Of a stretch of 64,000 nucleotides of DNA, positions 24,947-33,318 are shown in pieces. The DNA comes from Yunchengibacter salinarum. GTDB taxonomy: Bacteria; Pseudomonadota; Alphaproteobacteria; Sphingomonadales; Kordiimonadaceae. The translations under genes were made by a program, and so were the position numbers. The first letter of the stretch is position 1. Every line of letters begins with the position of its first letter. The stretch lies in NCBI RefSeq assembly GCF_037658235.1, contig NZ_JBBJLN010000003.1:186001-250000 (forward strand), in the 5' to 3' direction. Under the pieces are notes generated by a model. The model was given only the letters and a program-made list of their open reading frames with translations, made no database searches and was not told the origin of the DNA.

Positions 24947-26011
24947 ATGGGCGATTTGCGCATCATTGCCGGGCAGCGCGCACGAAAAAAGCTGTCGGAT
25001 CAGGGCCTTGTGCCCGATCTGGTGCGGCAGGTGGTGGGGGCGTCCGGCGGGCCGAAATGGCTGGTGCTGAAGGGGCTGGACAGCGTTGTGTTCGGCGATT
25101 TTCTGCCCGCGGCAAGGCATCATATTCCGCTGACCGGCTCCAGCGCCGGGGCGTGGCGCATGGCCGCCGCCGCCGACCCGGACCCGGCGACACGCATTGA
25201 ATGTTTCGCCCGTGTCTATGCCGGCAGTCGTTTCACCCCGGATCAGAGCCCGGACGAGATCACCCGCGCATCCTATGACCTGCTGGCGGAGATTTTCCCG
25301 GATGAGGCCATTGCCCATATTCTGGCGAACAGCGCGCGCCCCTTGCGCATCGTGACCGCGCGGGGGCGGGGCCTTGCGGGTGGTCGGCGGCCACTTGGCG
25401 AGGGGTTGGGCCTGATGCTGGCCGGGCTGGCCAACACGCTGTCCCGGCAGGCGCTGTCGGCCCATTATCAGCGGGTGGTGTTTCACACCGGCCCACCCCC
25501 CGAAGCGATCGGGGATGGCTTTGAAACCGTTTCGGTGCCGCTGACAGCGGCCAATTTCCGCGATGCGCTGATGGCCTCCGGCTCCATCCCCTTTGTCATG
25601 GCGGCGATTACCGATATCGCCGGGGCCGGGCCGGGGGTGTACCGGGATGGTGGGTTGATCGACTATCACTTCGGGCATCTGCCGGACGCGGGCGATGGCA
25701 TCATTCTCTATCCGCATTTCTACCCCTATCTGGTGCCCGGCTGGTTCGACAAGAAATTGCATCGCCGGGTGACGGCAGACCGTCTGAGCGATGCGGTGAT
25801 GCTGGTGCCGGACGATGACTTCGTGGCCGGCCTGCCCCATGGCCGCATCCCCGACCGGCGCGATTTCGCCCGCATGGAGCAAGCGGAGCGCCTGCATTTC
25901 TGGCAGACGGTGGTGAAAAGCAGCGAACGCCTGGGGGCGGCGTTTTCACGGCTTGCGGGCGCGGAAAATCACGGGCACCTGATGGACAGGCTTGAACCTG
26001 TGGCGGACTAA
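24947..26011 (+). CDS. patatin-like phospholipase/esterase family protein
   Basis: 354 residues from ATG 24947 with an AGGGGG site upstream; an in-frame TTG at 24923 is less likely. Patatin catalytic dyad: oxyanion segment GASGGPKWLVLKG (residues 31-43), nucleophile Ser66 in TGSSAGAW, Asp in YRDGGLIDYHFG. No signal peptide or membrane segment, so a cytosolic lipid or ester hydrolase. A likely role is releasing acids for the downstream ligase. It is preceded by candidate operator B and starts the third transcription unit of the acyl-CoA region. Confidence 0.92.
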   Translation: MGDLRIIAGQRARKKLSDQGLVPDLVRQVVGASGGPKWLVLKGLDSVVFGDFLPAARHHIPLTGSSAGAWRMAAAADPDPATRIECFARVYAGSRFTPDQSPDEITRASYDLLAEIFPDEAIAHILANSARPLRIVTARGRGLAGGRRPLGEGLGLMLAGLANTLSRQALSAHYQRVVFHTGPPPEAIGDGFETVSVPLTAANFRDALMASGSIPFVMAAITDIAGAGPGVYRDGGLIDYHFGHLPDAGDGIILYPHFYPYLVPGWFDKKLHRRVTADRLSDAVMLVPDDDFVAGLPHGRIPDRRDFARMEQAERLHFWQTVVKSSERLGAAFSRLAGAENHGHLMDRLEPVAD

Positions 26012-26094
26012 TGCCCTAATCGGGCACGGAGGCGGGGTTTGCACGGGCAATCCCGGCAGGAGGAGGGGGCCACCCCCTTGGGAGTGGAGTGACC

Positions 26095-27804
26095 ATGACA
26101 GAAACCGACCAAACGTTCACGATGGGCGCCTTTTCCGATGACCATCTGATCGCCGAACATCTTGGCGATCTGGTGGATAATTGCGTGGACAGGCACGGCG
26201 ATCGCCCCGCCTTTTCCTGCGTGCTGCCCAACGGGGCCAATGCCACGCTCACCTTTCGGGAACTGGGCGCGCTGACCGATGCGGTGGCCGTGTATCTGCG
26301 GGAAGGGCTGCACCTGTCGCCGGGCGATGTGGTGGCGATACAGGCACCCAATGCGCTGGCCTATCCGGTGGTGGCGTTCGGCGTGCTGAAGGCGGGGCTG
26401 ACACTGACCAATGTGAATCCGCTTTATACGCCGGAGGAAACCAATCACCAGTTGAAGGACAGCGGCGCGCGGATTCTTTTCGTGATCGACCTGTTCGCCG
26501 ATACGGTGGGTGAAGCGGTGGCGGGCACCAAAGTGGAAAAGGTGTTCCGCCTGTCGCTGGTGGATTTCTTCCCTGCTTTGAAGCGCCACGCGCTGGGCTT
26601 CGCGCTGAAGCATGTCAAGCGCATGGTGCCGAACTTCGACGTGGATGTGCACGCGGACATGCGGGAGGTGATCCGCAAGGGCAGGCGCTATCTGGACAGC
26701 GGCGTGAACCCGGTCAACTATCGCCGGGGGCAGAGCCGGGACCATCCCGCCTTCTTTCAGTACACCGGCGGCACCACAGGGCGCAGCAAGGGCGCCTCGC
26801 TCAGCCATTACAATGTGGCCGCCAATGTGTCCCAGGGGCATTTGCGCAACAGCACCGTGATGCGGGAAGCGCAGGAAACCATGATGCTGGTGCTGCCGCT
26901 GTATCATGTTTTCGCGCTGGCGGTGGGGGGCATGGCGAGTATGCATCACGGCACCCATGTGATCCTGGTGCCGAGCCCGCGGCCGCTGGCCAATCTGCGG
27001 CCCGTGTTCGACCGCTTCGACATCACCACCATGCCGGGGGTGAACACCCTGTATATGGGGCTGATGCAGGAAGACTGGTTCGCCCGCAACCCGCCGCAGA
27101 ACCTGCGTTTCTGCTTTGCCGGGGCGGCGCCGCTCAATCAGGATACCGCACGGCGCTGGGAAGCGCTGACCGGCGCCCCCATCTATGAAGGCTACGGCCT
27201 GACGGAAAGCACCTGCGTGGTCACTTCCATGCCGCTGGACGGGCCGCCGAAAAAGGGCACCTGCGGCAAACCCATGCCGGGCACCGAACTGCGCATCGTG
27301 GATGATGCGGGCAATGCCCTGCCGCCGGGCGAGGCGGGGGAGGTCTGGGTGCGCGGGCCGCAGGTGATGCAGGGTTATCTCAACCGGCCAGAGGCCACAG
27401 CGGAAACGATCGAGGATGGCTGGCTGAAAACCGGCGATATCGGCGTGATCGACGATGAGGGCTATCTGTCCATCGTGGACCGCAAGAAAGATATGATCCT
27501 GGTGTCCGGGTTCAATGTCTATCCCGCGGATGTGGAAGACGTGATCGTCAATATGGACGGCGTGTCGGAAGCCGCCGTGGTGGGCGCGCCGGACGATGAA
27601 AGCGGGGAGCGCGTGGTGGCCTATGTGGTGCCTCGCGGCGACAGCTTGACAGCCGAGGACGTGAAGGCCCATTGCCGGGAACACCTGACAGGCTATAAAC
27701 GGCCCAAGGTGGTCTTTTTGGTGGATGAATTGCCCAAATCGCCCGTGGGCAAGGTGCTGCGCAAGGATCTGCGCCAGCGTGCCAGGGATGAAGCCACGGG
27801 ATGA
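26095..27804 (+). CDS. long-chain fatty-acid--CoA ligase
   Basis: 569 residues from ATG 26095 (MTETDQTFTMG), with GGAGTGGAG upstream; a GTG two codons earlier is the alternative. FadD-like ANL enzyme: QYTGGTTGRSKGAS P-loop, YEGYGLTESTCVV, TGDIGVIDDEGYLSIVDRKK, SGFNVYPADVEDV and C-terminal Lys in KSPVGKVLRKDLR. This is a second ligase, different in type from the one at 18077, suggesting that the region handles two acid classes or two successive activations. Confidence 0.95.
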   Translation: MTETDQTFTMGAFSDDHLIAEHLGDLVDNCVDRHGDRPAFSCVLPNGANATLTFRELGALTDAVAVYLREGLHLSPGDVVAIQAPNALAYPVVAFGVLKAGLTLTNVNPLYTPEETNHQLKDSGARILFVIDLFADTVGEAVAGTKVEKVFRLSLVDFFPALKRHALGFALKHVKRMVPNFDVDVHADMREVIRKGRRYLDSGVNPVNYRRGQSRDHPAFFQYTGGTTGRSKGASLSHYNVAANVSQGHLRNSTVMREAQETMMLVLPLYHVFALAVGGMASMHHGTHVILVPSPRPLANLRPVFDRFDITTMPGVNTLYMGLMQEDWFARNPPQNLRFCFAGAAPLNQDTARRWEALTGAPIYEGYGLTESTCVVTSMPLDGPPKKGTCGKPMPGTELRIVDDAGNALPPGEAGEVWVRGPQVMQGYLNRPEATAETIEDGWLKTGDIGVIDDEGYLSIVDRKKDMILVSGFNVYPADVEDVIVNMDGVSEAAVVGAPDDESGERVVAYVVPRGDSLTAEDVKAHCREHLTGYKRPKVVFLVDELPKSPVGKVLRKDLRQRARDEATG

Positions 27805-27859
27805 AGCTGCGGGTCGGGGCCACAACGGGACGGGCGCAACATGAACGGGGATAGCTGAT

Positions 27860-28618
27860 ATGGATCTGGGCCTTGCGGGTAAGCGCGTTCTGATCACCGG
27901 GGCCACACGGGGCATTGGCGCCGCCGTGATGGATTGCATGATCGCGGAAGGCGCCCGCGTAGCGTTCTGCGCGCGGGAGGAGGCGGGCGTCATCGCCCGG
28001 CAGGATGCCCTGCGCGGGCATGGCCATGACGTGACCGGCACCACGCTGGATGTGAAGGATACCGAATCCTATCTGCAATGGATCGAGGACAGCGCCGCCC
28101 ATCTGGGCGGGGTGGACGTGTTCATCCCCAATGTGAGCGCGGGCGCGGGCCAGGGGGAGGAAGCCTGGCGTGCCAATTTCGATGTGGACCTGATGGCCAC
28201 GGTGCGCGGGGCGGAAGCCACTCTGGATCACATGGCTGCGGACGGTGGCGGGTCCATCGTGGTGCTGGCATCCATTTCCCCGCTGGAAGCCATGGGCGGC
28301 CCGGCACCCTATAACAGCATGAAGGCGGCGCTGATCACCTATGCCAGCCAGTTGGGCGATGTGGCGGCGGGGTATGGCGTGCGGGTCAATGCGGTGTCCC
28401 CCGGCCCCATTCACATAGAGGACGGCTTCTGGGGCCAGACCCGGCGGGAGCATCCGCAGAATTATGAAATGGTGCGCGCCCGGCAGCCCTTCGGGCGCCT
28501 TGGAACACCGGAAGAGGTGGGGCGGGCCATCACGTTTCTGGCCAGTCCGGCGGCAAGCTGGATCACCCGTGCCAATCTGGTGGTCGATGGCGGCTTTCTT
28601 CAGCGCACCCAGTTCTGA
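27860..28618 (+). CDS. SDR-family oxidoreductase
   Basis: 252 residues. TGATRGIGAAV cofactor motif, catalytic Ser in LASISPLE, YNSMK active site and C-terminal LVVDGGFLQRTQF. It starts 55 bases after the ligase gene, with ACGGGGATAG upstream. It belongs to the ketoacyl-reductase-like SDRs, with unknown substrate. Third gene of the unit beginning with the patatin-like gene. Confidence 0.9.
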   Translation: MDLGLAGKRVLITGATRGIGAAVMDCMIAEGARVAFCAREEAGVIARQDALRGHGHDVTGTTLDVKDTESYLQWIEDSAAHLGGVDVFIPNVSAGAGQGEEAWRANFDVDLMATVRGAEATLDHMAADGGGSIVVLASISPLEAMGGPAPYNSMKAALITYASQLGDVAAGYGVRVNAVSPGPIHIEDGFWGQTRREHPQNYEMVRARQPFGRLGTPEEVGRAITFLASPAASWITRANLVVDGGFLQRTQF

Positions 28619-28732
28619 CGACCGTATTCATGCCTTGTGGCCGCGTGCTGATTGCCAGACATGCCGGGGCCTGCTACCTTTGACTTCTGTGGCGAGTGCT
28701 TGTTCAGGCATCCCCTTCCGGAGGCAGGGTCT

Positions 28733-30514
28733 ATGCGACACCTTTTGTCCCCTTTGCCCTGGCTTAGCGCTGGCATTCTTTCCCTTGGCGTTTATCTGAC
28801 CTGCTGGATGCTGGCCGGGCTGATGCTGCCCCTGGCGGAAGGTATTGTGGTGGCTGTTTTCGGCTTTCTGCTGGGGCTGGCGGGGCAGATCGCGGCGGAT
28901 CGCTATTATGTCACACCGGAGCGGGAACTGCTCGCCGCGCTGGAACAGATCAGAAGCCTTGAAACGGAAGGCCGGGGGAGTGTTCTGCTGGAAGCCCCGG
29001 TGATCAGTGGCCGGGCTGATCTGTCCGATGCGCTGGAAAAACTGTATGATCACCTGGATCACATTCATCAGCGCCTGAACCGCAACAGCCAGTTGGAAAA
29101 TCGCCTGGCCGATGTGCTGAATGCCCGGCGCAGCGATACGGAGGCACTGGCCCGACAGCGGACGGAGTTTCGCAAACTGGCGCAGGAGCTTGCCGAAGCC
29201 CGTGACGAGGCCGAAGCCGCCAATCTGGCCAAGTCCGAATTCCTGGCCGTGATGAGCCATGAGATCCGCACCCCCCTGAACGGTGTGATCGGCATGATCC
29301 AGATATTGCTGGACAGTCGCCTGGACACGGAGCAACGCGGCCATGTGCTTGACCTGATGGAAAGCGCGGAAACCCTGCTGGACGTGATCAACGATATTCT
29401 GGACATTTCCAAGCTGGATGCCGGCAAGATGCAGCTTGAACTGCGCGCGGTGGATTTGCGCCGCCTGCTTGAGCAGGTGGAGAGCTTTCTGGCGCCGCGG
29501 GCGGAGGCCAAGGGTATCGCCTTCAACCTGGCCGTGGACCCGGATTTGCCGGATGGCGTGCGCGTGGACCCGACCCGCCTTCGTCAGGTGCTGTTCAACG
29601 TGGTGGGCAATGCCATCAAATTCACCCAGGCGGGCGGTGTGTCGCTGCGCGCGGACAAGGGCGCGGAGCGGCGCGACGGCAGCTTTGATCTGGTTCTGAG
29701 CGTCGTGGATACGGGGATCGGTATTCCCAGGGACAAGCAGCGGACATTGTTCGACAAGTTTTCCCAGGCGGATGCATCCACCACCCGGCGCTTTGGCGGA
29801 ACCGGTCTGGGGCTGGCCATATCACGGCAGTTGAGCCGCCTGATGGGAGGCGACATTTCCGTTTCCAGCGAGCCGGGCAAGGGGTCCACCTTCACGGTGG
29901 CCTTTCCCACGCTCAGGGACGACCCCGCCCGCGCGCGGGACGATGGCGGCGCCCGCATGATGCTGGACATGGCCCGCACCACCGCCCGGCGCAGCCTGAC
30001 CATTCTGGTGGCGGACGACAACGAACTGAACCAGAAAATTCTTGAAAGCGTACTGGGCAGACTGGGCCACCGTATCGCGCTGGTGGAGACGGGCGTTGCG
30101 GCGTGCGACTATGTGGAAGAGCACCCGGTGGACCTGGTGATCATGGATATTCACATGCCGGAACTGGGCGGGGTGGACGCGACCAAATGGATACGCGCCA
30201 TGCCGCCGCCACGGGGCACCGTGCCGGTGCTGGGCTGTACGGCGGATGCGTTTCCCGATCAGGTAAGTGCCTTCCGGCAGGCTGGCATGAAGGATGTGGT
30301 GACCAAGCCGGTGGACCGCTATGACCTGCTGACCCGGATCAACAGGGTGATGGATGAGCCGGTGCACGACATCGTGGCCCGCCCCATGTCCGATGTGGCG
30401 GACCCGCCGCTGCGCCGCGCGGCGGGGAGGGCGAAGACCGTGGGGCTGAGTGCGACTCCGGCGGTGGAGACCGCCACGGAAACGGCGCTGGACGATCTTC
30501 TGGACGAAATCTGA
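28733..30514 (+). CDS. hybrid sensor histidine kinase/response regulator
   Basis: 593 residues from ATG 28733 (MRHLLSPLPW) after GGAGGCAGGG. Two N-terminal membrane helices (about residues 8-25 and 28-48) have almost no periplasmic loop, followed by a coiled coil. Then come the HisKA domain with phospho-acceptor His176 (MSHEIRTPLN), HATPase_c (N box FNVVGNAIKF, G boxes DTGIGIP and GGTGLGLA), and a C-terminal receiver with phospho-Asp472 (VIMDIHMP) and Lys in VTKPVD. No Hpt domain is present, so an external phosphotransfer protein is needed. The lack of a periplasmic sensor suggests membrane, redox or cytosolic sensing. Confidence 0.95.
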   Translation: MRHLLSPLPWLSAGILSLGVYLTCWMLAGLMLPLAEGIVVAVFGFLLGLAGQIAADRYYVTPERELLAALEQIRSLETEGRGSVLLEAPVISGRADLSDALEKLYDHLDHIHQRLNRNSQLENRLADVLNARRSDTEALARQRTEFRKLAQELAEARDEAEAANLAKSEFLAVMSHEIRTPLNGVIGMIQILLDSRLDTEQRGHVLDLMESAETLLDVINDILDISKLDAGKMQLELRAVDLRRLLEQVESFLAPRAEAKGIAFNLAVDPDLPDGVRVDPTRLRQVLFNVVGNAIKFTQAGGVSLRADKGAERRDGSFDLVLSVVDTGIGIPRDKQRTLFDKFSQADASTTRRFGGTGLGLAISRQLSRLMGGDISVSSEPGKGSTFTVAFPTLRDDPARARDDGGARMMLDMARTTARRSLTILVADDNELNQKILESVLGRLGHRIALVETGVAACDYVEEHPVDLVIMDIHMPELGGVDATKWIRAMPPPRGTVPVLGCTADAFPDQVSAFRQAGMKDVVTKPVDRYDLLTRINRVMDEPVHDIVARPMSDVADPPLRRAAGRAKTVGLSATPAVETATETALDDLLDEI

Positions 30515-30630
30515 TCCGGGCCCTGAAAGGGGAGCGTCTCCGTGCCGGTGCGGCTGGCCGCGCCAGAGCAAGAATGTTGCGTTTTTCAGGGTGTATTTTT
30601 TGCCTTGTTAATCTCAGGCCCTTCAATTTT

Positions 30631-30644
30631 TTGATCTATGTCAA
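30631..30644. promoter_or_regulatory. FNR/FixK-type box
   Basis: TTGATCTATGTCAA matches TTGAY-N4-RTCAA perfectly. It lies in an AT-rich part of the 213-base gap before the globin-coupled chemoreceptor gene. A box centred at -41.5 would place the start of transcription near 30679, about 50 bases ahead of the ATG at 30728. Confidence 0.7.
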
Positions 30645-30727
30645 ATCCTTCAATGCTCCTGTGCGTAAGGTCACTACCAGAGGGTGAATATTCTGGTTTG
30701 ATGAGTAGCAGGCGTGAGGGGGCGACG

Positions 30728-32068
30728 ATGGCTCAGGACGCATTGGCGGCCAAGCGTGATTTTCTATTGTTGTCCGACAAGAATTACGAGGACCTGGCCG
30801 CCGCCAGACCTGTGGTGGAAGCGGCACTGCCGGCCATTCTCGATGCTTTTTACGATCATGTGACGCGTCAGCCCGATCTGGCGCGGATGCTGGGCGATGC
30901 CGCCTCGCGGGAGCGCATTCGCGGGGCGCAGGAACGACATTGGCAATATCTGCTTTCCGGCGCGCCCGATAGCTCATATCAGGAACGGGCGCAGCGGATC
31001 GGAACCGCGCATTTCGATGTGGGGCTGGATCAAAGCTGGTATATGGGCGGATATTGTTTTGCCCTTGGCCGGATGACGGATGCGGTGCTGACGGCGGCGG
31101 GGGAGTCCGCCGCAAAAGTGAAGGAACAGGTCAAGGCGTTGCTCCGGGTGGTCTTTCTGGATATGGACCTGGCCCTTGATACCTATTACCGCCAGATTCT
31201 GGACCGCCAGGAAGATCGCCGTCTCCGGCTGGAAAAGCTCATTGCCGATTTCGAGGATGAGACCGAAACGCGGCTTGCGGAAAATCGCAAAGAGGGCGAG
31301 GCCCTGACCGGGATTTCCCGCGAAATGCATGAGGTCGCCGGGCGCACGGCACGCCGGTCAGAGGACGCGGCGGCTACCGCGCAGCAGACCGCCGCCAATG
31401 TACAGGCCATATCCACCGCCGCCGATGAACTGCACACATCCCTGGGGGAGATCAGTACGCGGATCAAGGAGTCCTCCACCATTGCCGAAGGCGCGGAAAA
31501 GGAAGTGCAGGAAACCACGGATACCATCCGCACGCTCGATACCGCCACCGCCGATATCGGCAAGGTCATCGACCTGATCCGCGACATCGCCGACCAGACC
31601 AACCTTCTGGCCCTGAATGCCACCATCGAAGCGGCCCGCGCGGGCGATGCGGGCCGGGGGTTCGCCGTGGTGGCGGGGGAGGTGAAAAGCCTGGCGGGCC
31701 AGACCACGCGCGCCACCGGGGAAATCGGCAACCGCATAGACGAGGTGCAGCGCGTGTCCGCTTCCGTATCCAATGCGATCGGCAGTATAAACGAGACGGT
31801 TCACCGCATGAACGACATTGCAGGCGCGCTGAGCAGTGCCATGGAGCAGCAGCAGGCCGCCCTTCAGGATATTGCCCGGAATGCGGAGGAAGCCTCTGGC
31901 GGAACACAGGACATGGCCGACAGCATCCGCAAGGTCGCCGATGACGCGGCCACGGGGAATCAGACGGCGGATCGCCTGAAAGATGTGACCGACCGGCTGG
32001 AAGGCACAACCGAGGCCCTGAACGCCGCGATTGACGGTTTTCTGTCCGGCGCCCGGAAAACCACCTGA
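30728..32068 (+). CDS. globin-coupled methyl-accepting chemotaxis protein (HemAT-like)
   Basis: 446 residues from ATG 30728 with GAGGGGGCGACG upstream. No membrane segment is found, so it is a soluble aerotaxis-type receptor. The N-terminal globin-coupled sensor domain (about residues 10-155) has the signature RIGTAHFDVGLDQSWYMGGY, in which His95 is the likely proximal haem ligand. The signalling domain carries IADQTNLLALNATIEAARAG and the GRGFAVVAGEVKSLAGQT segment. It would bind O2 and signal to CheA. An FNR/FixK box upstream fits oxygen-dependent expression. The neighbouring gene on the same strand is a hybrid kinase. Confidence 0.95.
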   Translation: MAQDALAAKRDFLLLSDKNYEDLAAARPVVEAALPAILDAFYDHVTRQPDLARMLGDAASRERIRGAQERHWQYLLSGAPDSSYQERAQRIGTAHFDVGLDQSWYMGGYCFALGRMTDAVLTAAGESAAKVKEQVKALLRVVFLDMDLALDTYYRQILDRQEDRRLRLEKLIADFEDETETRLAENRKEGEALTGISREMHEVAGRTARRSEDAAATAQQTAANVQAISTAADELHTSLGEISTRIKESSTIAEGAEKEVQETTDTIRTLDTATADIGKVIDLIRDIADQTNLLALNATIEAARAGDAGRGFAVVAGEVKSLAGQTTRATGEIGNRIDEVQRVSASVSNAIGSINETVHRMNDIAGALSSAMEQQQAALQDIARNAEEASGGTQDMADSIRKVADDAATGNQTADRLKDVTDRLEGTTEALNAAIDGFLSGARKTT

Positions 32069-32108
32069 CACGGCGGGGCCTGGCATCGGAACAGGGCCGG
32101 GAACAGGG

Positions 32109-33218
32109 TTATCCGGCTGGATCGTCATCCCGCCCCGATGGGGCCATCTTTTCATATATGCCGATCACCGGCGCTTCCCCGGCGCGCACCGCGGCGCGAT
32201 ACATGCCCGCGCTGTTGAAGGTCAGGGTAATGCTTCCCTTCGGGTCCAGCGCGATGATGCCGCCATCGCCGCCCATGTCCATCAGGTCTTTCAGCACCAG
32301 CCGTTCGGCGGCCTCTGACAGGCTCATGCCGCCATATTCCATCATGGCGCACACGTCGCGGGCCACCGTTTTGCGGATGAAAAATTCGCCGTGCCCGGTG
32401 GCGGAAACGGCGCAGCTTTCATTGCTGGCATAAGTGCCCGCGCCGATGATCGGGCTGTCCCCGATGCGGCCATATTTCTTGTTGGTCATGCCCCCGGTGG
32501 AGGTGCCCGCCGCCACATTGCCCTGCCTGTCCAGCGCCACGGCGCCCACCGTGCCGAATTTGTGCGGCTCGCCATTCGGGCCTTCGCCGGGTGCGCCGTC
32601 ATGGTCCAGCACGGCGCCCTTGCCCTCGGCCAGCGCATTCTGTAATTGCCGCCAGCGCCGTTCGGTGCGGAAATAGCCGGGCTCGGCGGTTTCCAGCCCC
32701 TGATCGGCGGCGAACCGGTCTGCCCCGGCGCCGGACAGCATCACATGCGCGCTGTGGTCCATAATGGCGCGGGCCAGCCGGATGGGGTTTTTCACCGTGC
32801 GCACCCCGGCGGCGGCCCCCGCGTTCAGGGTTTTGCCGTCCATCAGGGCGGTGTCCATCTCATTGTGGCCGTCATGGGTGAAAACGGCGCCCCGGCCCGC
32901 ATTGAAATGGGCGCTGTCCTCCAGCACGGTGATGGTGGCGATCACCGCGTCCACCGCGCTGCCGCCCCCGCTCAGCACCGCTTCCCCCGCCGCGAGCGCT
33001 TCGCCCAGTTTGGCGCGGATGGCAGCTTCCGTTTCCGGCGTCAGCTTGTCCGGCGTGATGGTGCCCGCGCCGCCGTGCAGGGCCAGCGCATAGGCCGGGC
33101 GCTCTTCCGGTGTGGCCAGGGTGTCATGCCCGGCCATGGCGGCCCCGCTTTCCGGCTGCCAGAAGGCGAGCGCCGTCAGCGCAAAAAGACCTGTGACAAG
33201 GCGATATCCGGCCTGCAT
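32109..33218 (-). CDS. isoaspartyl peptidase / L-asparaginase (Ntn-hydrolase type), exported
   Basis: 369 residues from ATG 33218 (MQAGYRLVTG) with GGGGGGAG upstream; the frame continues to 33497 without family similarity. An N-terminal signal peptide (about residues 1-28, ending ESGAAMA) suggests periplasmic location. Plant-type asparaginase: LALHGGAGTI, AGRGAVF, and the autoproteolytic Thr223 in HKFGTVGAVALD, followed by GTSTGGMTNK. It cleaves beta-aspartyl dipeptides and asparagine after self-processing into two subunits. It is divergent from the DUF885 peptidase gene. Confidence 0.94.
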   Translation of the reverse strand: MQAGYRLVTGLFALTALAFWQPESGAAMAGHDTLATPEERPAYALALHGGAGTITPDKLTPETEAAIRAKLGEALAAGEAVLSGGGSAVDAVIATITVLEDSAHFNAGRGAVFTHDGHNEMDTALMDGKTLNAGAAAGVRTVKNPIRLARAIMDHSAHVMLSGAGADRFAADQGLETAEPGYFRTERRWRQLQNALAEGKGAVLDHDGAPGEGPNGEPHKFGTVGAVALDRQGNVAAGTSTGGMTNKKYGRIGDSPIIGAGTYASNESCAVSATGHGEFFIRKTVARDVCAMMEYGGMSLSEAAERLVLKDLMDMGGDGGIIALDPKGSITLTFNSAGMYRAAVRAGEAPVIGIYEKMAPSGRDDDPAG

Positions 33219-33318
33219 GATGGTTCTCCCCCCGGCGGTTTGCGCGATGTGCTGGATGCTGCATGGGGAGCATGGTAAACATCCCGCAGTCAGGATCAAT
33301 GGGAGAGGGGGCAGACCA

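Noticed and set aside
26065..26077. GGGGG-CCA-CCCCC hairpin before the second ligase gene as a riboswitch or terminator
   Set aside because: Short stem, no T tract and no conserved aptamer elements; it is probably incidental.
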